This document shows positions 36,309 to 46,309 of a stretch of 64,000 bases of DNA, one piece after another. Position 1 is the first letter of the stretch. The number at the start of each line of letters is the position of its first letter. The translations under genes were made by a program, and so were the position numbers. The notes beneath the pieces were generated by a model, which was not told the origin of the DNA, did not search any database, and was given only the letters and a program-made list of their open reading frames with translations. This DNA comes from Eubacteriaceae bacterium (GTDB taxonomy: Bacteria; Bacillota; Clostridia; Peptostreptococcales; Anaerovoracaceae), in the NCBI GenBank assembly GCA_022652985.1, contig JALCRY010000004.1, positions 1-64,000 on the forward strand, in the 5' to 3' direction.

Positions 36309-37793
36309 ATGTCTAAATACGTCATGGCTCTGGATCAGGGGACAACGAGCTCAAGATGCATACTGTACAATAAGCAGGGAGAAATCATAAGTTCGGCACA
36401 AAAGGAGTTCGGGCAGATATTTCCGCAGCCCGGCTGGGTAGAGCACGATGCTATGCAGATATGGTCCACGCAGGTAGGAGTAGCGCTGGATGCCATGGCG
36501 CGTATAGATGCTTCTCCGGAGGATATTGCTGCCATAGGCATAACCAATCAGCGCGAGACAGCCGTAGTCTGGGACAGAGAGACCGGACTGCCGGTATATA
36601 ACGCGATCGTCTGGCAGTGCCGCAGGACAGCGGAGCTGTGCGGGGAGCTGAAAGAATGCGGATGTGAAGACAAGGTGCGTGAAAAGACAGGACTGATACT
36701 CGATCCATATTTTTCCGGCACGAAAATAAAATGGATACTCGACAATGTCGCAGGCGCGAGAAAGAAAGCCGATGAGGGAAAGCTGCTTTTCGGGACTATC
36801 GAGACATGGCTGATCTGGAAACTGACAGACGGCGCCGTACATGTTACGGATTATTCCAATGCGTCGAGGACTATGCTGTTCAACATCCATGATCTTGACT
36901 GGGACGATGAACTTCTGGAAATGCTTGATATTCCGAGATCGATGCTGCCGAAGCCGGTGCCTTCCAGCATGGTTTACGGCGAAACTGACAAGTTCGGCGG
37001 GAAAATAAAAATCGCCGGTGCGGCGGGCGATCAGCAGGCTTCTCTTTTCGGACAGACCTGTTTCAGTCAGGGAGAAAGCAAGATGACTTACGGCACCGGA
37101 GGATTCCTGTTGCTGAATACCGGCAGCGATCCGATATTATCGAAGCACGGGCTTCTGACGACCGTTGCCTGGGGGATAGACGGCGCGGTCAATTATGCGC
37201 TGGAAGGCTCTGTATTTGTCGCGGGTGCGGCAATACAGTGGCTCAGAGATGAAATGGGGCTTATGTCGAAGTCGTCGGAATCCGAAGCAATGGCGGAGAA
37301 AGTGAACGACAGCGGCGGCGTGTACGTCGTGCCGGCTTTTACAGGTCTCGGCGCTCCTTACTGGGATCCTTACGCCAGGGGAACGATAATCGGGATAACG
37401 CGCGGCACAAATGTAAATCACATAGTCCGTGCGACGCTGGAATCCCTGGCTTATCAGACCAAAGATCTCGTAGACGCGATGCTCGAGGATACCGGGGAAA
37501 AGCTGCAGAGTTTCCGCGTGGACGGAGGAGCCTGCGCAAATAACTTTATGATGCAGTTCCAGTCTGATATACTGGGTATACAGGTCATAAGACCCAAAGT
37601 AATAGAGACTACTTCGCTCGGCGCCGCTTATCTTGCGGGGCTGGCTGTGGGTTTCTGGAAAGATAAAGAAGATGTCATCGCCAATGCGATGACAGACAGA
37701 GTGTTCGAGCCTGAAATGGACATGTCTGAACGGCAGGGCAGATTAGATGAATGGCATGAAGCAGTAAAACGTTCGATGGGATGGTGTAAATAA
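36309..37793 (+). CDS. glpK: Glycerol kinase
   Basis: The 494-residue FGGY-family kinase makes glycerol 3-phosphate. [75 protein letters not shown] and the C-terminal [20 protein letters not shown] are all canonical. Length is standard. ATG 36309 follows AAAGGAG. No glpF or glpD lies next to it; the downstream aldo-keto reductase overlaps by one base, suggesting joint expression. Glycerol may be obtained by a distant facilitator. Confidence 0.95.
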   Translation: MSKYVMALDQGTTSSRCILYNKQGEIISSAQKEFGQIFPQPGWVEHDAMQIWSTQVGVALDAMARIDASPEDIAAIGITNQRETAVVWDRETGLPVYNAIVWQCRRTAELCGELKECGCEDKVREKTGLILDPYFSGTKIKWILDNVAGARKKADEGKLLFGTIETWLIWKLTDGAVHVTDYSNASRTMLFNIHDLDWDDELLEMLDIPRSMLPKPVPSSMVYGETDKFGGKIKIAGAAGDQQASLFGQTCFSQGESKMTYGTGGFLLLNTGSDPILSKHGLLTTVAWGIDGAVNYALEGSVFVAGAAIQWLRDEMGLMSKSSESEAMAEKVNDSGGVYVVPAFTGLGAPYWDPYARGTIIGITRGTNVNHIVRATLESLAYQTKDLVDAMLEDTGEKLQSFRVDGGACANNFMMQFQSDILGIQVIRPKVIETTSLGAAYLAGLAVGFWKDKEDVIANAMTDRVFEPEMDMSERQGRLDEWHEAVKRSMGWCK

Positions 37794-38686
37794 TGGCAAA
37801 TGATCGCAGAAAAAAGCGCAGGATCAAGTATCCTGCTTCAATAGGAGACAGCTATGAGCTGTATAACGGTGTGAAGATTCCGTGCGTAGGTTTCGGAACA
37901 TATCAGGTAGATGATGAAGACGATGCGATAAGGTCGGTACATACGGCTATAAGAATGGGGTACCGGCATATTGATACAGCTTCGTATTACGCGAATGAGA
38001 AGTGCATAGGGCATGCCGTGAATTCGTGCGGCGTCCCGAGAAGCAGCCTGTTTGTGACGGGCAAGGTCTGGAATACGGACAGAGGATATGAAACGACATT
38101 AAAGGCTTTTGACAGGAGTCTGAAGGAACTGGGACTCGATTATCTCGATCTGTATCTTATCCACTGGCCGGCAAATCCGAAACAGTTCAGAGAAGACTGG
38201 ATAACTATCAATCAGCAGACCTGGAAGGCGCTGGAAAAGCTGTATGCGGACGGCCTGGTAAGAGCTATCGGGGTTTCGAATTTCACGCCGAAATATATCA
38301 GTGTCCTGATGGAGACTGCTAAAATGCGGCCGATGGTGGATCAGGTCGAGTACCATCCCGGGCTGATGCGTGATGAGACGATAGAATTCTGCGGAGAGCA
38401 TGATATTATGATCGAGGCCTGGAGCCCGCTGGGCAGAGGCTTTATGCTGGAAAATCCCACTCTGATAGAGCTTGGCAGGAAGTATCATGTTTCCGCGGCG
38501 CAGATATGCCTGAGATGGGAGCTGCAGAAGGGAATAATACCGCTTCCTAAATCGGTGAAGGATTACAGGATCAGGGAAAACGCGGATATTTTCCATTTTG
38601 AAATAAGTCATGACGACATGAAAAAAATAGACAGCATTGAAAGAGTGCCGGCTAAACATAATCCTGATACGGCCATATTCGACTGA
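37793..38686 (+). CDS. Aldo-keto reductase
   Basis: The 297-residue NADPH-dependent reductase has the catalytic tetrad Asp61 (HIDTASYY), Tyr66, Lys91 (VTGKVW) and His124 (LIHWP). GVSNFTPKYI and WSPLGRG follow, with a KSVKDYRIRENADIF coenzyme loop at the end. An unusual basic N-terminal extension ([16 protein letters not shown]) precedes the fold. The substrate is not deducible; the TAATG overlap with glpK suggests glyceraldehyde, dihydroxyacetone-related or methylglyoxal-type aldehydes. It converges on a LysR gene with four bases between the stops. Confidence 0.9.
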   Translation: MANDRRKKRRIKYPASIGDSYELYNGVKIPCVGFGTYQVDDEDDAIRSVHTAIRMGYRHIDTASYYANEKCIGHAVNSCGVPRSSLFVTGKVWNTDRGYETTLKAFDRSLKELGLDYLDLYLIHWPANPKQFREDWITINQQTWKALEKLYADGLVRAIGVSNFTPKYISVLMETAKMRPMVDQVEYHPGLMRDETIEFCGEHDIMIEAWSPLGRGFMLENPTLIELGRKYHVSAAQICLRWELQKGIIPLPKSVKDYRIRENADIFHFEISHDDMKKIDSIERVPAKHNPDTAIFD

Positions 38687-38690
38687 CAGA

Positions 38691-39587
38691 TCAGTTTTTG
38701 TCTGCGGATATGTTGTGTTCAGTCATGAATTTTATGAAACCTTTGGCAGAAGGCGAAAGGCTGTCTGTTTTTCTGTAGGCAATACATACAGTATAGGTAA
38801 ACGGTATATCGAGCGGTTTTGTGATTATTGAACCATGCCTGATGTTTGTCATGGTCTGAGCTGATCTTAATGATAATCCAAAGCCGCTGTATACTCTCGA
38901 CACGAGATTGATGTCGCTTGATGTCGTGGCCTCGACGGAGGGGCGGATGCCGTTGTCTTCCAGTATGACCCGGTACATATATTCGGTGAACCCCTCCTGC
39001 ATGATAAAAGGATATTCCTCAAAAGCACTGATAGGAAATTTTTCGACGTCTGCCAGGGGATGTCTGCGCGGCAGGAGCGCTACCGGAGAATCCTCATAGA
39101 GAGGTATGAGTTCGATCTTGCGGCTGCGTCTGATTTCCTCGTTATCGATGACAATGGCAAAATCAGCTTTTTCACCGTCCAGGACCGACTCCGCATCTTC
39201 GATTTTTCCTTCGTCTATACGCAGAGTTATATCCGGAAAATCATTTCGGAAATACATGATGACAGCAGAGAGCCAGTTTATGGTGAGGTTCTGTATCGTG
39301 TAGAGTATGAGAGTATTTTCGTTCTGTCTTTTTATCTGATGAGCTTTTTCATAGAAATTATTTGTGGATTTTATATGTGCATATACAGTAGGCATGAGCT
39401 TATGTCCGTTCGGAGTGAGCCTGGCGCCGCGTTTGTCACGTACCAGAATAGGGAAGCCTACTTCAGCTTCAAGATTCTTGAGCATATGAGTAATAGCGGG
39501 CTGAGTATATCCGAGTTTCTCGGCAGCCGCGGTCAGACTTCCTGTTTCAACAATCGTAACTAAAACATCAAGTACTTTGGTGTCCAT
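38691..39587 (-). CDS. LysR-family transcriptional regulator
   Basis: The 298-residue product has an N-terminal winged HTH (VLDVLVTIVETGSLTAAAEKLGYTQPAITHMLKNLEAEVG) with the usual LysR pattern, and an inducer-binding domain (TLRIDEGKIEDAESVLDGEKADFAIV, EYPFIMQEGF, SRVYSGFGLSLRSAQT). The effector is unknown. It lies 101 bases downstream of a YczE-type membrane protein gene in the same direction, so that gene is its likeliest partner. Convergent with the aldo-keto reductase; no terminator is evident between them. Confidence 0.9.
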   Translation of the reverse strand: MDTKVLDVLVTIVETGSLTAAAEKLGYTQPAITHMLKNLEAEVGFPILVRDKRGARLTPNGHKLMPTVYAHIKSTNNFYEKAHQIKRQNENTLILYTIQNLTINWLSAVIMYFRNDFPDITLRIDEGKIEDAESVLDGEKADFAIVIDNEEIRRSRKIELIPLYEDSPVALLPRRHPLADVEKFPISAFEEYPFIMQEGFTEYMYRVILEDNGIRPSVEATTSSDINLVSRVYSGFGLSLRSAQTMTNIRHGSIITKPLDIPFTYTVCIAYRKTDSLSPSAKGFIKFMTEHNISADKN

Positions 39588-39688
39588 AAAAACCGTACTT
39601 TCACATCAAAGAATAAACGTCTGTAGAATTATCATATACAATTTACAGAATTATTACAATTAAAATCAAATAAATCTATCCATGAAAA

Positions 39689-40405
39689 TTATTTATGCTT
39701 GATTGCCTTCCTGAGAGCCGCAAGATTGTCGACAGTTTCCAGAAAATTCTCGTTGCGCGCGCGCTTTACATCAAAGCGGAAGAACCGGAACACGAGGTCG
39801 AGGATGAATCCGAAGCCGACAACATAGATGACTGTGCCGACGCCGATATCGGCGCCCATGAGCCAGCCGAGGACCAGGACGCAGCCTTCCATGATGATCC
39901 TCACATGACCGGCGGAAAGTCCTTTTATGCGTCTGGCCAGAGCTACCATCAGAGCATCTCTCGGGCCTGCGCCGAATGCGCTGTCCAGTATCATGTAACA
40001 GCCGATATCCTGGATGACTATGCCGGCCAGCATGACGATTATGCCGGCAAATACGTTTTCCATCGGCGGAAACGCCCTGAAATAGTCGAGCATTGAGATG
40101 TATGTGCCGATCAGCAGGCAGTCGCCGACGGTCCCGAAGCCGATTTTTTCCCTGAGAATAATATCAGCGGCTATAACGGCCGCACCAATGATGTTGTTCC
40201 AGATGCCGTAATTGATCCCGGTGAGGTTCTGAAAGCCGACAGAAAGAGCCAGCCACGGAGCCAGTCCGATATTGGCCTGGACTGTCATATACATTCCGGC
40301 AGCACAAATAACGAGCGCAATATTCAGCTCGGCAAATTTGGAAATATAATCTCCGGCATCCGCTTTGGGAATGTAGCACTTGTGCTCACTGCTCCGTATA
40401 TTCAT
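39689..40405 (-). CDS. YczE/YitT-type integral membrane protein
   Basis: The 238-residue product has about five hydrophobic segments (FAELNIALVICAAGMYMTV, NNIIGAAVIAADIIL, VFAGIIVMLAGIVI, IIMEGCVLVLGWLMG, VIYVVGFGFILDLVFRF) and the conserved GLAPW, FGAGPRDALMVAL and GVGTVIY motifs of the YczE family. No transport substrate is established for the family. ATG 40405 follows AGGGAGGA on the minus strand; the frame is open further upstream without homology. A LysR gene follows, and hrcA is divergent. Confidence 0.83.
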   Translation of the reverse strand: MNIRSSEHKCYIPKADAGDYISKFAELNIALVICAAGMYMTVQANIGLAPWLALSVGFQNLTGINYGIWNNIIGAAVIAADIILREKIGFGTVGDCLLIGTYISMLDYFRAFPPMENVFAGIIVMLAGIVIQDIGCYMILDSAFGAGPRDALMVALARRIKGLSAGHVRIIMEGCVLVLGWLMGADIGVGTVIYVVGFGFILDLVFRFFRFDVKRARNENFLETVDNLAALRKAIKHK

Positions 40406-40564
40406 GTTCCTCCCTGTAATATCTTCAGTTAAAGAATGTAAATTAATATTATATGTATTTTTACATTTATACAAGAAAAATAATGTCATTGACGCGGCTG
40501 TCAGCGGAAAGGAGCGCGGCTGCCGGGTGACATTCTTGAAATGTAAAAAAGTAGGACAAAAGTG

Positions 40565-40593
40565 TTGACATAACAGGTCCATAATGGTAAATT
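40565..40593 (+). promoter_or_regulatory. Heat-shock operon promoter
   Basis: TTGACA (40565-40570), a 17-base spacer and TAAATT (40588-40593). The CIRCE element begins ten bases downstream, at the probable transcription start. Confidence 0.75.
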
Positions 40594-40602
40594 AATACTA
40601 GG

Positions 40603-40629
40603 TTAGCACTCGGGATAAAAGAGTGCTAA
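40603..40629 (+). promoter_or_regulatory. CIRCE operator for HrcA
   Basis: A perfect inverted repeat TTAGCACTC (40603-40611), nine bases, GAGTGCTAA (40621-40629) matches the CIRCE consensus. HrcA, encoded 19 bases downstream, binds it and represses the operon. Confidence 0.97.
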
Positions 40630-40647
40630 CAATAAGGGGAAAACATT

Positions 40648-41715
40648 ATGAGTATGAATGAAAGGAAACTGAAAATACTTCAGGCTATTATCCGCGATTT
40701 CGTTGATACGGCTGAGCCTGTAGGTTCAAGGACATTGTCCAAGAAATTTGATCTTGGCGTAAGTCCGGCAACAATAAGAAACGAGATGTCGGATCTTGAA
40801 GATATGGGTTTTCTGACTCATCCTCACACTTCAGCGGGCAGAGTCCCGTCGGAAAAAGCGTACAGGCTGTATGTCAATGAGCTCATGAACAAAAAGGATC
40901 TGACCGATGATCAGAAAAATGCTATTGCGCATGAACTGTATGATAATGTTACAGAGCTCGATCAGACTATTGAGCACGCAGCGCACATACTTTCGAAGAT
41001 AACGAATCTGACAGCATTTGCTATGACGCCGAACGAAGAACTGGAAACTATCAAGTTTATCCAGTTCCTTCCGGTAGATGAAAACACTGTAGTGCTGATG
41101 ATCGTGTCGGAAAACGGTAAAGTGCAGAACAATGCGGTCCGCGTCAGCTTCGAATACGATGACGAGATGCTCCGCATATTATCCAAATCGATGACTTTCG
41201 ACTACAAGGGCAAGACGATCAGTGAAGCGCTGACGGGAGACATCATTACTTCTTTCAAGAGCGATATAGAGGCCATGAACGGACTTACAAGCAGTCTGAT
41301 GCCGAATTTCATGAAGACTCTGGAAAAAATGCTGGATGCGAACCTGTATATGGATGGGCTGACGAATATATTCAATATCCCCGAATACAACGATCTCGAC
41401 CGGGCAAAGATGTTTATGGAACTCATCAACAAGAAAGAGGATTTCAAAAAGAAGCTTATTTCGCGTGATGACGGCATGATCATTACGATAGGGACCGAGA
41501 ATCAGGATGAAGATATGAATGATGTAAGTCTCATCACCGCCACCTACCGTGTAGACGGCAAGCTGGTCGGCAAACTGGGCGTCATCGGCCCGACACGAAT
41601 GAGGTATGACAATGTTACATCTGTGATCGATTTTATTACTGACAATCTCAGTAAAACATTCAAATTAACAGGAGGCGATGGACAGGATGACGACGAACCA
41701 GACGACAAATACTGA
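40648..41715 (+). CDS. hrcA: Heat-inducible transcription repressor HrcA
   Basis: The 355-residue repressor binds CIRCE at normal temperature with help from GroEL. The N-terminal winged HTH reads RKLKILQAIIRDFVDTAEPVGSRTLSKKFDLGVSPATIRNEMSDLEDMGFL with HPHTSAGRVPSEKAYRLYV. The sensor domain ends in TATYRVDGKLVGKLGVIGPTRMRYDNVTSVIDFI. It is first in hrcA-grpE-dnaK-dnaJ and autoregulated through the CIRCE element in its own leader. The end overlaps grpE. Confidence 0.97.
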   Translation: MSMNERKLKILQAIIRDFVDTAEPVGSRTLSKKFDLGVSPATIRNEMSDLEDMGFLTHPHTSAGRVPSEKAYRLYVNELMNKKDLTDDQKNAIAHELYDNVTELDQTIEHAAHILSKITNLTAFAMTPNEELETIKFIQFLPVDENTVVLMIVSENGKVQNNAVRVSFEYDDEMLRILSKSMTFDYKGKTISEALTGDIITSFKSDIEAMNGLTSSLMPNFMKTLEKMLDANLYMDGLTNIFNIPEYNDLDRAKMFMELINKKEDFKKKLISRDDGMIITIGTENQDEDMNDVSLITATYRVDGKLVGKLGVIGPTRMRYDNVTSVIDFITDNLSKTFKLTGGDGQDDDEPDDKY

Positions 41716-42274
41716 CGCAGAAGAAAAAGCACCTGACACTGAACAGGCTGAGGAAGAAATCAAAGAAGAACCTGAGACAGAAGAAGCGGACGAAACGGAA
41801 GCGGAAGAGGAACAGGCTGAAGAACCTGAAGCGCAGGAAGAAAAGAAAGAAACAGAAGACGAAGATCTCAACACGAAATATCTCAGGCTTATGGCCGATT
41901 TCCAGAATTTCAAGAAGAGAGCGCAGAAGCAGAGAAGCGAAACGCTTGCTTATGCCAATGCCGAAATAGTAGGGCAGCTGCTTGAGGTGCTGGACAATTT
42001 CGAAAGGGCTCTCGACAGGGATGTCGATGAGGAAGAGGCAGGTTTCAAGGAAGGCATGAGAATGGTGTTCGACCAGCTCAAGGGCGTTCTTGATAAAGCC
42101 GGAGTCGAAGAGATTGAAGCTCTCGGGACCGTATTCGATCCGAATTTCCATAATGCGGTGATGACGGAAGACACCGACGAATATGAAAGCGGACAGGTTT
42201 CGGGCGTGATGCAGAAAGGATATACACTGAAAGGCAGAGTGGTCAGACCGGCAATGGTCAAAGTGGCTAACTAG
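41687..42274 (+). CDS. grpE: Nucleotide exchange factor GrpE
   Basis: The 195-residue GrpE releases ADP from DnaK. A highly acidic first third (Glu-rich, residues ~8-60) is followed by the conserved LRLMADFQNFKKRAQKQ helix, VLDNFERAL, EGMRMVFDQLKGVL and the C-terminal beta domain FDPNFHNAVM and KGYTLKGRVVRPAMVKVA. GGAGG at 41671-41675 is two bases from an ATG at 41678 and 11 from the ATG at 41687; I take the latter, but the three-residue longer form is possible. It overlaps the hrcA end by 29 bases. Confidence 0.95.
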   Translation: MTTNQTTNTDAEEKAPDTEQAEEEIKEEPETEEADETEAEEEQAEEPEAQEEKKETEDEDLNTKYLRLMADFQNFKKRAQKQRSETLAYANAEIVGQLLEVLDNFERALDRDVDEEEAGFKEGMRMVFDQLKGVLDKAGVEEIEALGTVFDPNFHNAVMTEDTDEYESGQVSGVMQKGYTLKGRVVRPAMVKVAN

Positions 42275-42318
42275 CCCCAGATGCATATAGATAAAATTAT
42301 TAAAGAAGGAGAAAAACT

Positions 42319-44214
42319 ATGGGAAAAGTAATAGGAATAGACCTCGGTACTACAAACTCTTGTGTTGCTGTACTTGAAGGAGGAGAACCAACCGTTATTA
42401 CTAATGCAGAAGGAATGAGAACAACACCGTCTGTTGTCGGCTTTACAAAGGCAGGAGAAAGACTTGTCGGTGAAACTGCGAAAAGACAGGCTGTTACGAA
42501 TCCTGACAGAACTATCTCTTCGATAAAGAGATACATGGGAACTAATCACGAAGTAGTGATCGACGGCAAAAAATATACACCGCAGGACATCTCGGCTATG
42601 ATCCTCGGAAAGCTGAAGGCTGACGCGGAGGCATATCTCGGCGAAACAGTAACAGAAGCTGTTATTACCGTACCTGCTTACTTCGCAGATGCACAGAAAC
42701 AGGCTACAAAGGATGCCGGCAAAATCGCAGGACTCGATGTAAAGAGAATCATCAACGAGCCTACTGCTGCTTCACTGGCATACGGACTCGACAAAGAAGA
42801 CGGATCGCATAAGATCCTCGTGTACGACCTCGGCGGCGGTACATTCGATGTATCTATCCTCGAGCTCGGAGACGGAGTATTTGAAGTACTCGCTACAAAC
42901 GGAAATACAAAGCTCGGCGGCGACGACTTCGACGACGCTGTCATGAATTATCTGGCAGACGAGTTCGGCAAAGCGAACGGCATCGACCTGAGAAATGACA
43001 AGATGGCTCTGCAGAGACTTAAGGAAGCTTCGGAAAAGGCCAAAAAAGAACTGTCGAGCGCGCAGACGACAAATATCAACCTGCCGTTTATTACTGTAAA
43101 CGATCAGGGTCCGCTGCACCTCAACATGGATCTTACACGTGCGAAATTCGATCAGCTGACATCACATCTTGTAAACGCGACGATCGAACCTATGCAGAAG
43201 GCTATGAGCGATGCAGGCGTTTCCAACAGTGATATCGCCAAAGTCATCCTGGTCGGAGGATCCACGAGGATCCCGGCTGTACAGGAAGCAGTCAAGAGAG
43301 TTACGGGCAAAGAACCGTTCAAGGGCATCAACCCTGATGAATGCGTTGCTATAGGCGCTTCGATCCAGGCCGGCGTACTTACAGGCGAAGTCAATGATGT
43401 ACTTCTGCTCGATGTAACACCGCTTTCGCTTTCGATCGAAACACTCGGCGGCGTAGCTACAAAGCTTATTGACAGAAATACTACTATTCCGACCAAGAAG
43501 AGCCAGATATTCTCGACGGCTGCGGACAACCAGACAGCAGTAGACATTCATGTACTGCAGGGCGAAAGAGATATGGCTGCGGACAATACAACGCTCGGAA
43601 GATTCCAGCTTTCAGGCATTCCGCCTGCACCTCGCGGAATACCGCAGATCGAGGTCACATTCGACATCGATGCGAACGGTATCGTAAATGTAAGCGCGAA
43701 GGACATGGGAACGGGCAAAGAGCAGAGAATAACCATTACTTCGTCCACGAAACTGTCTGACGACGAGATCGACAAGAAGGTCAAGGAAGCAGAGCAGTTC
43801 GCTGAACAGGACAAGAAGAAGAAAGAAGAGATCGAAGTCAGGAACCAGGCGGAGACTCTCGTATATGAAACAGAAAAGAACGTTAAGGATCTCGGCGACA
43901 AGCTCAGCGAAGATGAGAAGGCCCAGATCAACGGTGCGAAGGATGAGCTGTCAAAGGCTCTGGAAAACGGCACTGTAGACGAGATCAAAGACAAGACGGA
44001 AAAGCTCACAGAGCAGTTCCATACGATATCAGCGAAGATGTATCAGCAGGCTTCACAGCAGAACCCTAACATGGGCGGAGCAGGCCCTGACATGGGTTCA
44101 CAGGCCGGCCCGGATATGAACTCACAGAACACTTCGAATCAGGCTCCTAACGGAGATGATGTCGTAGATGCGGACTATACTGTAGTAGACGATGACAAGA
44201 AGGATAATCAGTAA
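42319..44214 (+). CDS. dnaK: Molecular chaperone DnaK (Hsp70)
   Basis: The 631-residue chaperone has an ATPase domain with [52 protein letters not shown] and [13 protein letters not shown]. The [14 protein letters not shown] linker leads to the substrate-binding domain, and a C-terminal lid ends in a Gly/Met/Asn-rich tail with [12 protein letters not shown]. This is the Gram-positive form lacking the ~24-residue insertion of proteobacterial DnaK. AAGAAGGAG is the RBS. Its stop overlaps the dnaJ start by one base. Confidence 0.97.
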   Translation: MGKVIGIDLGTTNSCVAVLEGGEPTVITNAEGMRTTPSVVGFTKAGERLVGETAKRQAVTNPDRTISSIKRYMGTNHEVVIDGKKYTPQDISAMILGKLKADAEAYLGETVTEAVITVPAYFADAQKQATKDAGKIAGLDVKRIINEPTAASLAYGLDKEDGSHKILVYDLGGGTFDVSILELGDGVFEVLATNGNTKLGGDDFDDAVMNYLADEFGKANGIDLRNDKMALQRLKEASEKAKKELSSAQTTNINLPFITVNDQGPLHLNMDLTRAKFDQLTSHLVNATIEPMQKAMSDAGVSNSDIAKVILVGGSTRIPAVQEAVKRVTGKEPFKGINPDECVAIGASIQAGVLTGEVNDVLLLDVTPLSLSIETLGGVATKLIDRNTTIPTKKSQIFSTAADNQTAVDIHVLQGERDMAADNTTLGRFQLSGIPPAPRGIPQIEVTFDIDANGIVNVSAKDMGTGKEQRITITSSTKLSDDEIDKKVKEAEQFAEQDKKKKEEIEVRNQAETLVYETEKNVKDLGDKLSEDEKAQINGAKDELSKALENGTVDEIKDKTEKLTEQFHTISAKMYQQASQQNPNMGGAGPDMGSQAGPDMNSQNTSNQAPNGDDVVDADYTVVDDDKKDNQ

Positions 44215-45374
44215 TGGCAGATAAACGTGATTACTATGAGGTGCTCGGCATCCAGAAGGGCGCGTCGGAAGATGAGATAAAGAAGGCTTTCAGAAAGATG
44301 GCCATCAAGTATCATCCTGACAAAAACCCGGGAGACAAGGAGGCTGAAGAGCATTTCAAAGAGGTCAACGAGGCGTACAGCATACTCGGCGATCCCGAAA
44401 AGAAAAAGAAATATGATCAGTTCGGATTTGCGGGCGTAGATCCGAACGCGGGATTCGGCGGTGCAGGCGGTTTCAACGGCTTCGGCGGCGCGAACGGTTT
44501 TGGCGATTTCGAAGATATCTTCGATATGTTCGGCGGCATGTTCGGCGGCGGAAGAGGCGGTTACAGCCGTCAGCGCAGGAACGGTCCGATGAAAGGCAGC
44601 GATCTGCAGCAGGGTCTTAATATTACTTTCGAAGAGGCTGTTTTCGGCGTCAAGAAAGATATCAAGCTCACTAAGTATGTTGAATGCGAAAAATGCCACG
44701 GCACAGGCGCAGAGCCGGGAACGTCCAAGGTGACATGCCCGGACTGCGGCGGCTCGGGAGAAGTTCATACGGCTCAGAAGACGCCGTTCGGGACTTTTCA
44801 GAGTGTTTCCCCGTGTCAGAGATGCGGAGGCACCGGACAGATAATCGAAAAGCCTTGTACAGCCTGCGGCGGAAACGGACGCGTCAGGAAATCGCTGACT
44901 ATTACAGTCAACATTCCTGCGGGCGTAGACAACGATTCCATCGTTACCCTCAGAGGACAGGGCGAGCCGGGCATAAACGGCGGTCCTGCAGGCGATCTCT
45001 ATATAGTAATAGCGGTCAAACCGCATAAGGTGTTCAAGAGAAAAGGGCAGGATCTGCAGCTTGAAATACCTATAACGTTTGAACAGGCCGCGCTCGGAGC
45101 GGAAATAATAGTACCGACGCTCAAAGAAAAGCTGAAGTATAAAATACCTCCGGGGACTCAGCCGGGAACAACATTCCGGATGAAAGGCAAAGGTGTAGCA
45201 AGCCCGAGAAACGGCAGGATGGGTGATCTGTATGTCCGCGTCATGCTGGAAGTGCCTACTAAACTCAATGCCAAACAGAAAAAAGCCGTTCAGTCTATGG
45301 GCAATGCGCTGACAGACGACTGCTATCAGAAGAAGGGCAAATTCGCTTCAATGATATCAGAATGGTTCAAATAA
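44214..45374 (+). CDS. dnaJ: Chaperone protein DnaJ
   Basis: This 386-residue type I J-protein has a J domain with [34 protein letters not shown] (HPD motif), a G/F-rich linker ([19 protein letters not shown]), and four zinc-binding CxxCxGxG repeats ([32 protein letters not shown]). The C-terminal client domains follow. All parts are intact. It is the last gene of the CIRCE-controlled operon and is followed by a strong hairpin. Confidence 0.97.
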   Translation: MADKRDYYEVLGIQKGASEDEIKKAFRKMAIKYHPDKNPGDKEAEEHFKEVNEAYSILGDPEKKKKYDQFGFAGVDPNAGFGGAGGFNGFGGANGFGDFEDIFDMFGGMFGGGRGGYSRQRRNGPMKGSDLQQGLNITFEEAVFGVKKDIKLTKYVECEKCHGTGAEPGTSKVTCPDCGGSGEVHTAQKTPFGTFQSVSPCQRCGGTGQIIEKPCTACGGNGRVRKSLTITVNIPAGVDNDSIVTLRGQGEPGINGGPAGDLYIVIAVKPHKVFKRKGQDLQLEIPITFEQAALGAEIIVPTLKEKLKYKIPPGTQPGTTFRMKGKGVASPRNGRMGDLYVRVMLEVPTKLNAKQKKAVQSMGNALTDDCYQKKGKFASMISEWFK

Positions 45375-45385
45375 AATATACAGGG

Positions 45386-45424
45386 GAAGGTGTCTCGATT
45401 TATTATGTGAGACACCTTCTTTTA
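45386..45424 (+). terminator. Terminator of the heat-shock operon
   Basis: An 11-bp perfect stem GAAGGTGTCTC (45386-45396) / GAGACACCTTC (45409-45419) is followed by TTTTAT. Confidence 0.9.
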
Positions 45425-45453
45425 TGTTATAATAAATCTCTGAGGTACGTATT

Positions 45454-45906
45454 ATGAGCAAGAAAAAAACCGAAGAAAGCGAAGAACGTTTTGACAGCGA
45501 TCAGTATGAAGCGATGCCTGAAAATGAAGATATCGGAGAGGTGAAAATCGCCGATGAGGTAGTGGCCGTATGCGCAATAAACGCGGCTCTCAAAACTGCC
45601 GGGGTGGCGCGTATGTATACCGGTATCACGGATTCGATATCGCAGACGATCCTGGGCAAGGAGTCTGTCTCGAAAGGCGCCAAGATCAGTCAGTCGGATG
45701 CCGAAACAGAAATAGATCTGTTTGTGATCGTGGAGTACGGAGTGAATATTCCGGACGTGGCGTTCAGTATTCAGAAGAACGTTAAAAAAGAAGTTGAATC
45801 GATGATAGATAAAAAAGTCAAGGCAGTGAACATCCATGTCCAGGGAGTTGCTCTCAATATCGGGGATGAAGCTGAAGATGAAAAAAAGGAAGAGGACGAC
45901 CGATGA
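45454..45906 (+). CDS. Asp23/Gls24 family protein
   Basis: The 150-residue acidic protein has a charged N-terminus, an IADEVVAVCAINAALKTAGVARMYTG core and a VFSIQ..VKKEVESMIDKKVKAVNIHVQGV ending, as in the Asp23/Gls24 (alkaline-shock) family. Family members lie at the envelope or in the cytoplasm and are linked to cell-wall stress. In clostridia one copy regularly precedes nusB, as here; the genes overlap by ATGA. No membrane segment is present. Confidence 0.9.
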   Translation: MSKKKTEESEERFDSDQYEAMPENEDIGEVKIADEVVAVCAINAALKTAGVARMYTGITDSISQTILGKESVSKGAKISQSDAETEIDLFVIVEYGVNIPDVAFSIQKNVKKEVESMIDKKVKAVNIHVQGVALNIGDEAEDEKKEEDDR

Positions 45907-46304
45907 ACAGAACCGAAGCCAGAGAACTGCTGATGCAGATGATTTTCCAGATGGAAGCGCAGGGCGACAGCAGCTACGACCTGATGAAAACCTTGTATGA
46001 TGATAAGGGCAAGATACCAAAATCACAGAAAGAATATATTGAGAGCACTTTTTCAGTCGTTAGAAGCCATCTCGATGATATAGATGAACTGATAGACGGG
46101 CATTCAAAGGGCTGGAAAGCCTCCCGGATGCCGAAGGCGGATCTCGCTATTGCCAGACTGGCAATAGCCGAAATAGTCTACGTCGATGATATCCCGAATG
46201 CGGTCGCCATTAACGAAGCCGTTAATCTGGCAAAAAAGTACGGCAGCGACAACGCTGCGAGATTCATCAACGGTCTTCTGGGAGATGTGTCGAAAGGTGA
46301 GTGA
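45903..46304 (+). CDS. nusB: Transcription antitermination protein NusB
   Basis: The 133-residue all-helical RNA-binding protein works with NusE/S10 on boxA RNA in rRNA antitermination. TEARELLMQMIFQME, the IDGHSKGWKASRMPKADLAIARLAIAEI core and the closing VAINEAVNLAKKYGSDNAARFINGLLGDV are characteristic. Its start overlaps the Asp23 stop and its stop lies five bases before the TsaD-like gene. Length is normal. Confidence 0.95.
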   Translation: MNRTEARELLMQMIFQMEAQGDSSYDLMKTLYDDKGKIPKSQKEYIESTFSVVRSHLDDIDELIDGHSKGWKASRMPKADLAIARLAIAEIVYVDDIPNAVAINEAVNLAKKYGSDNAARFINGLLGDVSKGE

Positions 46305-46309
46305 CAGAC

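Noticed and set aside
40453-40466. ATGTA-TTTT-TACAT inverted repeat upstream of the YczE-type gene as a LysR site
   Set aside because: The arms are only five bases in very AT-rich DNA, and the position relative to any promoter is unclear. Chance is a sufficient explanation.
44208-45026. A 272-codon open frame on the minus strand inside dnaJ
   Set aside because: It runs antisense through clear J-domain and zinc-finger coding sequence, has no ribosome site and its translation shows no family features. Similar long antisense frames occur within fruA (22558-23337), grpE (41660-42286) and xseA (47784-48608); all follow from codon bias of the real genes.
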